DNA from: Lepidonotus clava
Taxonomy: Eukaryota; Annelida; Polychaeta; Phyllodocida; Polynoidae
Reading direction: 5' to 3'
DNA length: 64,000 bases
NCBI GenBank assembly: GCA_936440205.1
Contig: OW387133.1
Span: 70,680,374 to 70,744,373 of the forward strand
Shown: one piece after another, positions 42,831-55,274 of the stretch
How the letters are laid out: each line of letters starts with the position of its first letter
Position numbering within the stretch: the first letter of the stretch is position 1
Made by a program: the position numbers and the translations under genes
The notes under the pieces: model-generated
The model's input: the letters and a program-made list of their open reading frames with translations, nothing else
Database searches by the model: none
What the model was told of the DNA's origin: nothing

Positions 42831-43450
42831 TGTGGACAGCCGAGGGGAAAGGGTACTCCGAAGTTTAGATATCTGCTGTCCTAAACCTAATATTTAAGGA
42901 GATATGAGTAGATTTATGAAAAATAGTGATAATTTACTCTTAAACCAACTTTTTGTGTAGAATTCATTTCCCATACTTAAAACATTCCATTACGATGGAA
43001 TCTTCCCTTATTTGGAATGTCAATGGAATGTTTTAATATGCGTAATTCACTGAATTCATTCTATTTGGTTGCCATGGTAACTAAAATTCATGAAATTTTT
43101 ATAAAATGGTATTAACTATGAGAAACTATCATTTTCTGGTCTCTACATTGAAGACAGAATACATTTATCATTTCTGGTTCGAAAATAATGAATAAATTGT
43201 GTTTTTTAATATTTACTCATAACTATGATAATTTATGATAATTTATGCAAAATCTCAATAAATACAAGGAAATTAAGCTTTTCCTCATTTTCTGATATCC
43301 TGACAGTGTTAGGTTTAAGGGCCCACAACTTTCTTAATAATGGTCGGATTTAAACATGCCTGATATCATCTGAAAGCTAAGAACATGCTCTATAACATCA
43401 ATTTAATACCAAATCCCGCACAGAGTACCCTTTCACCTCGGCTGTCCACA
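42831..43450. mobile_element. TA-flanked MITE with X-box
   Basis: 620 bp, left end TGTGGACAGCCGAGGGGAAA, right end the inverse with few changes. Flanked by TA (42829-42830, 43451-43452). GGTTGCCATGGTAAC at 43067-43081 is an X-box. The TA target suggests Tc1/mariner-type mobilisation (inference). Truncated relatives lie at about 24600-24910, 33000-33260, 41040-41440 and 50360-50700. Confidence 0.8.
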
Positions 43451-44223
43451 TATCTTATCAAAGACATTTTCTGAGTTAAAATTACAAATATTTTGCATTT
43501 TTTGCCTAATTTTATGCTTTCCTTTATAAAGAGACATTTCTGTTATATCAAAATTACAATAATTTAGAAAAGCATTATTTTCTATATAACAGAGAAAAGG
43601 GTTGACTATTCTATTTTCGCACCCCATACATCTTTCTCTTTAAGGAGAAGAGAAAGGTTTCCCTTCATCCTCTTGAAGCACACCTTTTACTCCCTGTTTT
43701 ACTTATGTTTGGCTCATTTGGTGAGGTATTTTGCTTCAAGTAAGGACATACATGCACCCCCTGGGGGTATACATCAATACTAAACCTCTATCTGTCAAGA
43801 AGAAAACATCATTTTCCCAGTGTGTACAGCCCCGTTGAATAAATGCTGCATTTAAGCTGCATTTTCTGCAGCGTTGCTAGGCCTAATGCAGCTAAAATGC
43901 AGCTGTCAGGAGGCAGCTTACCGCTGCTGATGTGCCAATGTTTTAGGATGTAAAAGTGGACTTATGTTCTCTATTTTATTTTAAATTTAGCATAGAAAGC
44001 ATTGATTATAACATTTTATACAAAATTTTAAAAAAAATTACAGCTGCTTAAAAAAGTTACAGCTGCTTATCAACGACTAATAGATGCTACATAGCTACTT
44101 CATGACAGCAATCAGAATATTGTTTTCAGGGAACTGCTAAGAGAGGTTATCAGAGTGGGGATAATTGTTAAGAATATAGAATCTGATCTGCTGATTTCTG
44201 TCCCAATGCTATCTGGTTAGCTG
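43451..44223. other. Non-coding sequence with CAGCT-rich repeat
   Basis: 43845-44110 has many copies of GCAGCT or CAGCTGC words in both directions (AAATGCAGCTG, TTACAGCTGCTTA), probably a MITE remnant. The rest has no recognised feature. Confidence 0.45.
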
Positions 44224-44536
44224 AGTGTGAATAACTCAAGTTGCGCAAAGATTTCAGCTTGGCACCCAGCAGATTTGAAATCATAAGATTCTGGAGAAAT
44301 AATGTCATTAAAAAAACATTGTATAGACGCCATGTCAAGGTTAGGCCCAAAAAAGGGCTTTGGCAAATAGACTAGTAGCAGGGGTCATGCACGACCCCTC
44401 CCTCGCATCGATAGAAGAACATTTAGAAATAGATACACAGAACAAGAAATAGATACACAGTATGCTGTATATTAGAAATCTGACCTCAGTCAGTACATAC
44501 CCTGAGTGACGCATCCACCCTGGCCGGGAACACAAG

Positions 44537-45136
44537 ATGCCCAGTAACAAACCCCCTGCTAAAAGCCAGTGCGCAACAAGCATTGTTCAACAATCAGAAC
44601 TGGAACCCCTGCCCCTTGCCCAACCTGAACCAAGAGTCGTCCAGCCCAGGAAACTCCCACAACAACAGAAAACTCACAACAACCCACCACATCTGACCCA
44701 AAATCACCCTCCGCTCCAGACGACTAGGTACACTTACCAGCCCCATCACCAACAACCACCACAACCCTTGATGGGAAGAGATAACCAACCACCAACGGCC
44801 ATCTTGCATCGAGGAACCGATCCCCGGCACCCGACTCAACGCGGCTCTCGCCCATTCAGAGCCCATCAGCGGACCAGAACTGCAACCCACACGGCCCCAA
44901 ACCCTGCCTATGACAACAACCAACAGTGGGTCGACAGTGCAGCTGTCGTCGCACCATGGCACCAGGACCCAAATACTGTTAACCAGGATTTCGACCATGG
45001 CCCCGAGCTTGCGGACCTGCTCTGCGACCCAGGGGAAGGCACCCAAGTCGCCAACCGCGGGATGGACAACAATGACCAATGGGGAATGTACCCCAAGGCC
45101 CGCCAATACCAGCAGGGAGAATCCCAGTCGTACTGA
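44537..45136 (+). pseudogene. PLE ORF N-terminal fragment, copy B
   Basis: 199 residues, MPSNKPPAKSQCATSIVQQS at the start, Gln/Pro/Arg-rich, ending GESQSY. It continues past the point where copy A breaks. Just downstream (45152 onward) comes PLE RT-end sequence, which supports its being the disordered N-terminal part of the same element with most of the RT deleted. Confidence 0.6.
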
Positions 45137-45151
45137 ATAGCTCTGATTTCT

Positions 45152-45750
45152 GTGCAAACTGTGTCAAAAAAAAGCCGCCCTACGTATACAGAAAGGCTAC
45201 TCCATCTCACTTCTCAAAGAGCCCTTCGAAAGTGCAGAACAAACGGACAGAATGTCTCTTTTACAACACCCTCCAAAATCCACCCAAAACAATGAAGACC
45301 TCCCTTTCTTTCTGACAACCACCTACAATCACTCTAACAAACAACTAGATAAGCAGACTACAAAAAAACGTGGGACCTCCTTGATTGATCAGCCTCTTCT
45401 TGCCACCTCCACACCAAGAATTTCAAGATAGGGCATAGAAAACCCAAAAGTTTGGTCAGACCAAAAATAGCCTATAAATGGTTCCAGGCCCACTTTCACT
45501 ACATCATGAATGACCCATCAAAGAGAGAAGTGTCTAGACACTTCAACTCAACAGGCCACAACCGCCTAGAAAACCTAGAAATTTGGGTCTTACAATTTTG
45601 CAAGATCACCCAGGACAAGCCAATGTCACTCAATCACAAGCTAAATGCTGAGTTCGATTGGATCCATCGCCTACATAGCCAAATAACGATGGGCCTCAGG
45701 GCCACCCATATCATACGTACCATTTATGACCTAACCCGTCAGCCCAACTG
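45152..45750 (+). pseudogene. Third PLE, RT end and GIY-YIG end
   Basis: The stretch 45165-45330 reads ALRIQKGYSISLLKEPFES and DLPFFLTTTYN, matching the RT end of the first PLE. 45452-45751 reads FHYIMNDPSKREVSRHFNST and EFDWIHRLHSQITMGLR, the end of the nuclease. The catalytic halves of both domains are missing, so this is a strongly deleted copy. Confidence 0.8.
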
Positions 45751-46897
45751 ATGGACCTACAAATCACTACTAAGAGGATAGGAACAACTCACTGCCTAGG
45801 ACTACCCACCGTACCTTTAGGAAAAATGAAAGTAATTTTTGGCTTTTTCCAGCCGTGAATTGCCAGTTAGTCTAATAACTTAAAAGATCCTGTGTGGACA
45901 CAGTGAAATCCAAACAAATAAGGCCTGATGAGGTTTTTACCGATACCGTGACAGCCACCTGACATCGGCCATTCCCAAAAGGTCCGGACTGTGTAAGACA
46001 GACTTGGGCTTGATGCACTGGTCCTAAACCACCAAACTTTTCCACCCCCTGTCGATCAGCCCAAATAGGGGGACCCCAGCCCTTACCTGTACCGTGTAGG
46101 ACAGCAAGGGGACAGCACACTCACAAACCAACCTCCTTTCTCGTATCAGTACCGTGTAGGACGTACATTTTAGGACATTTAGTAAGGTGAAAAAATGCCC
46201 CAAAACCCACTCATCAATAACTACATACACAAGTATATCTTCCGTCAACTACATTCATGCAGAGTGGCCCCTGCCGCCACTGAACTTACAACTCATATCT
46301 GACACGCACCAACATAGAGAAAGTGTGGCCCTTGCCACCTGTACCCATATTAGAATATAGGATAGCGTGGCTCTTGCCACCTCCTACCAGTTCAAAGCGA
46401 TACTCATAATGTTCTAGCCAGTGACGGATGTGAAAAAAACCCTTACAGTCCCCAACTCAAAGAAACCACCATCCTGTTTCCCAAATACCCCTTTTGATGC
46501 CCTGATTTGTTGTGGGGGTATAGGGCACCGGGTCCCAGGGCTGACCGAAATTATAAATAATTATATGAAATATTCCTAACACAAACCAGGGACAAATTAG
46601 AGTTATGAGGAGTGCTTTATTCCCAAGATGCAATCTTACAGTTACCGTTTGCGCTGGTCTGCCCTGGGATCAGTGGAGTGGGACACTGACCACAACCGTG
46701 GAAGGGCCCAAACTGTAATAAGATCCAGTACCCCCATCCCGTGTCTGACCCACAATGACAAGGGAACTCTGTGGTTTATACGGGAAACAGGTGGAGGGGG
46801 GTGTTGTGCGGGGTAGGGGCAGCCGTGGACGAGAGGATAGGGGTGAAGGGGCTATCCTCCGGAAATTTCCTCAATTTTACCATGAACATAGCTTAAA
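45751..46897 (+). other. Tail of the third PLE
   Basis: Contains a hammerhead-like CTGATGAGGT...ACCGATACC near 45925, three ACCGTGTAGGAC-type words (46090-46160) and three GTGGCCCCTGCCGCC-type words (near 46263, 46325 and 46366). From about 46560 to 46870 a GC-rich stretch with GCGCTGGTCTGCCC resembles part of an LTR, uncertain. Absent from copy A. Confidence 0.55.
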
Positions 46898-48116
46898 AAT
46901 AAAACTAAATAAAAATGATTTTTGGGGTTGAAATATCTAAGACATAAGAGTAAGTAATTAATATCCAAAAGGGGGCAACTTTATGATCATTATTCTTTTT
47001 GATATTTGATTTGAAAATAATGCCTTGTATTCCCGGTGCACCCCATACACTTACCTTCTGCTTATTCAAGAGGAAGAGGAAGAGAAAGATTCTCCCTGTT
47101 ATATCTCACATAAGGCTTATAAGTTGTTGTCTAGGTTAATCCCTCTCAATTGGTACCATATTATTATTATTTTATTCACTTTTCAAGTCCCACATGTAAA
47201 CAGGATGCTAGGCATGTCATACTCGAAAATTCACGAAATTTCTATTTTTCATAGTTATTCATGACAATAAATGTAATTAAAGTAGTGAAAACATTTTCCA
47301 AATATATTAATAACGTCTGTTTACTGAATGGTAGTGCACCATATTATATCATCAAATGATCATAGCTTCAGCAAATTCTGAAAATAAGGGTCAAAACTAT
47401 AAAATGTATAATCTAATCAGCGGCCATCTTGAATTTGCATAAATTTTCCAAATATATTAATAACGTCTGTTTACTGAATGGTAGTGCACCATATTAAATC
47501 ATCAAATGATCATAGCTTCAGCAAATTCTGAAAATAAGGGTCAAAACTGTAATTAATGTATAATCTAATCAGCGGCCATCTTGAATTTGCATAAAAATAG
47601 CTGATTTATGAGCATTTTTACAGAATGTGAAGGTTGAATTATTTTGAAATAAACCTACAGCAAATAAAAGTAAACGGTGCTCAAGCTTACAAAGTCTTTA
47701 CCTAAAAATATTGTGGGCAAGTTATGATCATTTAGAATGAAAATCATGTATTTTGAATAATTATAAAGGCTTTTAATCTTAGATATTCTAAAATTGTATG
47801 GGTGAATAAAGGTGGCACTATTAATAAAATGTCTAATTTGACCAATATGCCATGAATCAAAGTGTCAGAATATTGATATCGAAGTATTTATGAGCATAAC
47901 ATGATTAAACATATATTTCTCAAGATATCTTGTATATATGATTCAAAAAATTGACATTTCGATATGAATATTATAGAAACTGTAGCCTAATTAATGACCA
48001 TCGATCATATATGATCGATTTTCTATGGGGTCGTCAGGAAAGGGTTAAAGTAGTTGAAGCACATTCTGTTATTTCTAACTTCCTGCGCTTAAGTTTTATA
48101 TTCCAGTAATACTCAC
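46898..48116. other. Non-coding sequence, copy B
   Basis: Matches 21111-22358 of copy A. It holds the 150-bp tandem duplication and otherwise no recognised feature. Confidence 0.6.
47295..47595. repeat. 150-bp tandem duplication, copy B
   Basis: Units 47295-47444 and 47445-47595, as in copy A. Confidence 0.9.
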
Positions 48117-48235
48117 GACAGGCTACTTGGTAAGTGACTAAAAACCCTGTATGTTGCCCACGTCCATCAGAAAAGAAGTAGATTGTAGTTTCTCCTGTAG
48201 TTATTATCTGCCCAGGGGACGTGTCTCCACAATAT
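48117..48235 (-). CDS. CUB-domain exon, second half (copy B)
   Basis: Same length, splice sites and phases as 22359-22477. It reads YCGDTSPGQIITTGETTIYF then FSDGRGQHTGFLVTYQVAC, with Arg where copy A has His. It ends with a single C (phase 1); joined to the next minus-strand exon (42219-42507, starting AA) this would give a Gln codon before STECEG. The order and phases therefore support two successive CUB domains of one gene. Its own first-half partner should lie at higher coordinates, and I did not find it up to 64000. Confidence 0.85.
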
Positions 48236-48791
48236 CTGAAGAGATAATATGCAGGTCTTACACATTAAGCAATATTTTGACACATAGCTGTAGTTTGAAT
48301 GTGGGATTTCATTAGTTGTTTTGATGGGTTCCCAAACAAATACAACCTTTCCAGGATAGGTCACGCAAGCATCAGGGCTCCTGACACACAAAACAATGAT
48401 AATTATGTATAAAGTGTACTGACACGGATGGCCAGTCCATGCTCGTGAAGCCTTAGCAGCGTTACGTTTAGAACAGCGCACGTTTTAGCCATAACTCTGT
48501 CAAAGATAGGGGTTAGAGGATGAGTCTATGTGTGACATATCATACTAAAGGGGCGCACGCTGCTCGAGCTCACTCAGAGTTAGCTGAACGTTGTGTGAGT
48601 AACCATCCTGGAAAGGTTGAGTCTTAGAAGCTGAGTCCTTGATTTGGAATAGAAGCAGAAAGACTGTGTAGAAAGGCGGGAGCGTTGACTGAGAACGACA
48701 ATACACAGGAGATTAATAAATAAAAGAACATCCTTTCACGTGAGTGTAACGTCTTACATGATGTGTACCTCTTTTGTCATAAACATTATTG

Positions 48792-49530
48792 CGTTGGCTG
48801 AGTAACCAAAGGTCGTATATGAAAAAATAGGGATTTCAGGTCATTTCAAATTATATTGAAGTATCCATGGTGACATTTGAGAAAATCAATTCAGAAACGA
48901 CCTTTGGTTACTCAATTTTTTAGAGAAAATCTAAGATTATGTTAGTAACCAAAGGTTGTATAAAGTAAACATTATTTCCAAATAAATGCTAATTAATGAA
49001 AATTCTTGACTTTAGAAATATGAAATAATATTTTACATAATGTAATGATATACTCTTACCCATTTCATGATATTGCAGTATCATTGAATTATGAGAGTAT
49101 CTTTTATAATGAGAAACTATAAATACTTGTCAAATACAACCTTTGGTTATTCAACTTTTAAATCATCCATTCATTAAACAAAGGTCGTATCTAGTATTTT
49201 TACTATTATATTGATAAATTTACTATAATAATAAGAAGTTTTATCTTCATGGTCTGTCATTTGATCTTGTGAATATTTAAAAGATTCATTAATCAAAACA
49301 ATAATATTTGGTTATAAAACCTATATTTTCTCATTTTTTCTAATCAGATACGACCTTTTTTACTCACTGAGAAAGGAGGTAGAGCAGATACGACCTTTGT
49401 TTACTGACTTATAACATTCCAAATATTCAAATTTAAGAAAATCTAAATTTTCTAGGCAGATCAAGTGGTTGGGAAATGTTTTCAATAAAAAAGAGATTTT
49501 TTTGAGATACGACCTTTTATTTAGCCAACC
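48792..49530. mobile_element. MITE with iterated terminal motif, copy B
   Basis: Counterpart of 22998-23775, with ATTG on both sides (48788-48791, 49531-49534). 39 bp shorter because of internal indels. Confidence 0.8.
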
Positions 49531-51595
49531 ATTGGGAAAGTACTACTATCTCTATTACCAGAAATACAGAGGGTTGCTCTTAAAATTATGTCAATATTTT
49601 GACAATTATCAAGAAAGCAGCAAAACTATTCATTTCTCTGGATCTAATCAAGGTACTCCATTCTGTTTTCAGCTGATTGTAGCTTGAGTCTTTATTAATT
49701 TGCATTATCGCAATTGGTATAGTTTGATTCAATGTTTCCATGGCAACCTCAGATAATAGGTTTTCATTGTTAAAAACGTTCCATTAACATTCTATCAAGA
49801 ATGTTTTCAGCAATGCAAATTCGTTTGTATCTAAGCGCCCCAAACAAGGCAAACAAACTGATAAACACAAAGGCCACTACAAATGCACCGCTACTAACTC
49901 TACAAAACATGGTTGTGAACAAGGACCTGACTAAAGACTTTCCTCAAGCAACTAATTATAAGAAGTAGAAGGCCTAGGAGAAGACCACGATGCCGACACT
50001 CAGTGTTGAAACATCTATCAAACAAGGAAACCAGGACATACTAAATATACTATTGGAAATAAAACGTGATTTATCAAATGTAAAGGATAAACAAAGTGGA
50101 AACCAGTGTTGAAAACTATTGACAGTAAACCCATTGATCTGGGAATAGATTTGCGTGATGAAATATCTGCAATCAACAGTTAAGGCCGTATTCCATATAC
50201 CAAAAGTGCACTGCCAATTTACTACTGATATACTTTCGGCAGTGTCTATGCATTATCGGCGGTACAGCCAATAAAATTTACCAACATGTTGGAAAGTGCA
50301 TTTTCGGCAGCCAATAATGCACTTTCAGTGGCCGATAGTGCACTTTTAGGTGGCCCGAAATGATAAATGTGTTCTGTTTTCAATGTAGATACCTTAAAAT
50401 GATAGTTTCTCAAATTTTAGACTATTTTATGAATATTTCATAAATTTTAGTTTCCTTGGCAACCAAATAGAATGAATTAAGTGAATTATCCATATCATAA
50501 CGTTCCATTGACATTTCAAATAAGGATAGACTCCATCATAATGGAATGTTTTGGGTGTGGTAAAGGAATTCTACACAAAAAGTTGGTTTAAGATAAAATC
50601 ATCACTATTTTTCATAAATCAACTCATATCTCCTAAAATATTAGGTTTAGGATAGCAAAAATGAAACCTCGGAGTACTCTTTCCCCTCAGCTGGTCACAT
50701 TTAAAGGTATCTATCGACTTGTTGAAAAACTAGAAGGACTCTGACGAAGATATAGTGAAACATCGTTAACCCAGGAAAGCAACTCTGAGGGATCTGGGCA
50801 CATATCTTTGTAACTAATTTGGCTAATCAGGGACATTTTGATTAGCTTCTCATGATTTGAAACTTTCTATCATCAATAGATTTTGCACCTAATAATCCCT
50901 CTTTGAGACTATTTGTCAATAACACCATTACTTTTGGTAAAAGATGAAATAGCTTATTTTGAGTCCCTAATCAAAATTTCCCTGATCAGCATGATTAGTT
51001 AGGGCCAATATGGGCCCAGGTGTTGAAGGGCTAGTAAGTGACCCCAAACCGTGAATGTGAAAGCTCTATTATAGTAGATTGTATTAGAGAAAATCTGCAC
51101 ATAAACCTAGTAAGTAATTCCCTACACTTCATAATTAATAAATGGGTAAGAGTATTATCCGACGACATCGAGTATGTCCAAAGAATGGGGCATTAACATG
51201 CATAGATCCAGTCCTTGTCCAGCGAAAATGGTATTATCCAGAATTTAGAAATAGTATACTCAGGAACAAGTATTCCATTTAAAAGCTCGTTTAAGAAGTT
51301 CTAAATTATTCAGATACTCTAAGACCTCAATATGAATTATGATAAGAGGCATACAAAAAAACTTTGATCACTTGAAGGAGTTTGAAAAACAATTCTTGTT
51401 AGAACAGCTGATTGTAGATAATACACGCACCACTGAATCTACATCGCGTCAGATTTGAGAATATCATTAGATCTGGTGTTTTAGATATACCTATAAATGA
51501 CAACCTCCCAATATGCATGGTGAAAAAATAGGAAAGAACAATTAAAAATTATAAATACAATGATGGAAGTAGTTATAAGAATTATCAGGTTGGGG
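49531..51595. other. Non-coding sequence, copy B
   Basis: Matches 23776-26513 of copy A without the 706-bp MITE. The empty TTAA site is near 51278-51281. It includes the truncated X-box MITE at about 50360-50700. Confidence 0.6.
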
Positions 51596-52269
51596 ATACC
51601 ACTGAAAAACGGGATGTCCTGTAAAAACGGGACGTCCTGTGATAACAGGCAATTATGAAAAAGTGTATTATCTAGCCATTGTAGATGAATTTATACATGA
51701 ATATTACACAATACAAATATGATGTGATACTTCTACAGATGCAAACTGCAAAAATTATGAAATTCTGCATTAACATGAATTTAATAACACTTTTCATTTT
51801 GACAAATATATAAAAGATAATTTCTCAATTAATATTTTTACATAAATAAAAACGCTCAGAAAATGAGAAGGTTGCTAAATTAAAAAATTATTTGTAATGA
51901 AAGAACAAATCTTTTGCATCAAAATGATCGTTGCATTTCCAAATTCTATCGTTGCATTCTTTTTTTATTGATTTTTATTTTTTAAAAGTTACAAAAATCA
52001 TACCAAGAAAATGGCCCGTCCTGAAATAACAGGACGGTGTCATGATCCGTTATTACAGGACGTCCCGTTTTTTCAGGCAGACTTTTTAAAACCATTTAAA
52101 CCAGTATTGTAACGATGGGATTCAATTTTAATTTGACCAAATAATTGTTTGTAGTATAGGGTTATATTTAAAAATTAAAAAAATGATAATGGAATGTTTT
52201 AAAGTGATTTATAGGGTTGTGTCCTGAAAAAACGGGACGTCCCGTTTTTCCCGTCGTGGCCCCAACCTG
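51596..52269. mobile_element. GGGACGTCCC-rich MITE, copy B
   Basis: Counterpart of 26514-27197, with ATTAT on both sides. Confidence 0.85.
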
Positions 52270-52520
52270 ATTATAGTAAAGTAGATTTTGAGAATTCAAT
52301 TGTAAAGGATTTGTACTGGATTGGATTTGGTGAAGCTGGTAATGATCAGAACGTGTTATGGGTATATTTATAGGCAAAAAAATGCTGATACTATGTAAGT
52401 GCAGGCCCTTTCGTTAGCCCAAATATTCAATACTATATGGCCAGAAAATTCAATGCGCATAGATAAAGGGGGCATTTCACATTAGCCAAATTGTGATTGT
52501 AAATTGAGATACAATCATAA

Positions 52521-52847
52521 CCCTTTAGACCCCAATCCGGCCTTATCCGCCCAATGGTGTGGTCCCCGATCGGGCCGTAGCCGCCCGGAAAAACGGCCGT
52601 TTTCCCATAAATTTTCAACATTTATCCAAGGGAAACACCTTCATGAATATTCAACATACACAATCAACCAAAATATCGTTTAAAAATCTATTGCTACAAG
52701 TCCCATTTCAATCAAATTTCTTGATGGGGTAGGGTTGGTCTTTGGATTTCCTCCGGTACAAGGAATTTAGGGAATTCTGGAGGGAAATCCAGGGAAAGCC
52801 CAGGGAAATCAAGCAGTTCAGGTATACATCATGTGGGGACTAAAGGG
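52521..52847. mobile_element. TTAA MITE of the CCCTTTAGACCCC family, copy B
   Basis: Counterpart of 27449-27775; TTAA follows at 52848-52851. Confidence 0.8.
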
Positions 52848-52994
52848 TTAAATCAATATTTATGACCCGTCTTTCTCAGTAAGGTTATTTTTTGTAAATT
52901 TGATGGTTTTGGATATGTGACTACTCATTGAGCAGTTTAAAACCGTTTGATACCAAAGATTTTTGGGAAATTTTAAGATAAAATGCCCATTTAA

Positions 52995-53335
52995 GATCTT
53001 GAGTGTTATACTGCTCATGGGCTATCATAACTTTTCAGATTATGGTAAATATAGCATGTAGTATCTATAATTACAATGAGATATCAAATATTTATCCATT
53101 CATGATTAAACATTGAATAATGTAGAACATTATTCAATAATAATTGTTTGTCCATATAATATATAACCATGATAATATTGAAGATAAAAAAGTGTTACCA
53201 CTTCTTTGTTTTCTATGTTGCCATATTCATACAAGGGGTACATTAAACAAAGCTGCCATCTACTTTTTTTATTTATTTTTTTATATTTCTGTTTCCCGTG
53301 TGTACAAGATCTTCCAACAGAAAAAACTTCCTAAT
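52995..53335. other. Sequence unique to copy B, left part
   Basis: Starts TTAAGATCTTGAGTG (from 52991), a phrase also at 1993. Probably another dispersed element. No gene recognised. Confidence 0.4.
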
Positions 53336-53339
53336 ATGA

Positions 53340-54225
53340 CGTTGGCTGAGTAACCAAAGGTCGTATCACAAAAAAATCAATTTTATTTTATTATTGAAAG
53401 TACTGTTTCCTGACCCCTTGAGACATTTAGAAAATTCGTAATTTTTTCAATCTGACTATTCTTTGGAATGTTATGGGTCAGTAAACAAAGGTCGTATCTA
53501 GCCTGGTCCCTTTTTCAGTGAGTAACCAAAGGTCGTATCTGATTAGAAAAAGTACCAAAATATAGTTTTTTTTGATAAAATATTATATTTCAATCAATAT
53601 ATCTTTTACATAATATTCAAATGGTCATATGACAAAAAATGAAAGTACAACTTTGATCAATTATATGAAATTTATCAATATAATAGGAAAAATGCCGTAT
53701 ACGACCTTTGGTTGCTGAACTGATGATTTGTAGGTTGAGTAACCAAAGGTCGTATATGACAGTTACTTTCAGTTTTGCCATCATAGACCTCATAAAATTA
53801 ATTTAATTTTGATTTGAAATCATGAAATGGATAAGACTGTATTGTCTTTAACTATAATTCAGTATTTTATAATTTTAAGGTCAAGGGGTTTCATTAATAT
53901 GCATTTAATCTATCATAATGCTTACTAGATTCGACCTTTGGTTATCAACTTTATTTCAAATTTTCTCTAAAAGATTGAGTAACCAAAGGTAGTATATGCA
54001 TTAATTCCCTTTGACATTACCATGGTTACTTTAATATTAAACATTTTATGTCTCCCAACTCATTATTATGTTCATAATGTAATGCCCATTCAATCAACGT
54101 AAATTTATAAAGCTTTGATAAAATATCTAAACTTTTATTGAGAGTAAAAGTAATACAAATTTCTATTTTTGCCATTTCTCAAAATCCCCAATTTTCATAT
54201 ACGACATTTGGTTACTCAGCCAACG
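53340..54225. mobile_element. MITE with iterated terminal motif, third copy
   Basis: 886 bp, CGTTGGCTGAGTAACC...GGTTACTCAGCCAACG, flanked by ATGA on both sides (53336-53339, 54226-54229). Eight or so copies of GAGTAACCAAAGGTCGTAT in both orientations (near 53348, 53480, 53520, 53700, 53737, 53934, 53975 and 54200). Its sequence differs from the other two copies between the iterated motifs, so it is a sister family rather than part of the duplication. Confidence 0.85.
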
Positions 54226-54723
54226 ATGACATATAATCAGTATACTAATATCACATACTTATATTTGTGTGACCCATATCCAATTTATTTTCTTTGACAT
54301 AAGGGTTGGCATGTCCTTCAAGTAAAGGTGAATCCCCATTAAATTTGTCTGTAGTAGGGGCCCAGCAAACACACAACGTAAATACAACGTTAGGTTTTGA
54401 TTGCAGTTTGGTAATGTTGTCATGTTACATGCCTGCCACATTGCTACAACCTACCAACACAACATTGTTGTGCAATGTGAATACAACCACCAAATACAAC
54501 GTTGCAGCAACATTGCTACAACCAAATATGCAATGTTGCATTGTGTGATGAATGTCTATTCATCTGTATGAATTAGAATGTAACCAAGTATCAAAAAAAT
54601 ATGGTAAATAATAAGGTACAAAGAAGTGTGTCGGGAAATCCTGAAAGTATGAAAGTACGAAAATGTATTGTAACCGGAATAGAGGCCAAGAATAGTCACG
54701 CAATCTAAACTGACCAATCAGAG
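54226..54723. other. Sequence unique to copy B, right part
   Basis: 54360-54545 is rich in ACAACGTT and GCAACATTGC words. A CCAATCAG box lies at about 54714. No exon recognised. Confidence 0.45.
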
Positions 54724-54947
54724 TCAAGTGATAGAGTATAAAAGGGGGTGTTCAGGCCCAAAATAAACAGTCCCATCTTGGTACTCATTGTGTTCACATG
54801 TGTCTTCTTCCAGTAATCTGGCCCTCGAATGGGTTTAATTCAAAGATATGCTAAGATAGAAGTTAATTAACTAGTTGAACTCAAGTAATTGGTCTAAGTT
54901 TAGTGCATAATATGGAACAAAAAGAGTAGGGGTCTGAAAGACCGAAG

Positions 54948-55274
54948 ATGGCCCGAAAGCCCAGATTGGCCCAAAGATCGACTAGGGACCGGAAGACCGG
55001 ACAGGTACGAAAGCCCAAAATCGTGAGGGGCCGACCCTTGACCGCTGGGACAAAGGTGCGCCCGCTTGGCCCCATGCTACCAACCACTAGGCAAGCAGTG
55101 ACCAAACCCACCACGGAAGACCTGGTCCACCTCCGTCCAATGTCCAGAACACTCCAGGCATACAGACCGGTGCACACACCCCAATCTGAGATTACAGATT
55201 CCCAGACCGTCCCACTCGTTCCCTCTCGTGCTCGAGGTATGACTCTTGATCTTACACCTCGGTTTCCTGCTTGA
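54948..55274 (+). CDS. 108-residue basic ORF, unknown (copy B)
   Basis: Counterpart of 28683-29009. A few substitutions, and the C-terminus reads TPRFPA because of the 43-bp difference. The same upstream TATA and AATAAA are present. Confidence 0.3.
   Translation: MARKPRLAQRSTRDRKTGQVRKPKIVRGRPLTAGTKVRPLGPMLPTTRQAVTKPTTEDLVHLRPMSRTLQAYRPVHTPQSEITDSQTVPLVPSRARGMTLDLTPRFPA

Noticed and set aside
46560-46870. Possible LTR end with GCGCTGGTCTGCCC
   Set aside because: Only a short resemblance to the gypsy LTR; no partner repeat found.
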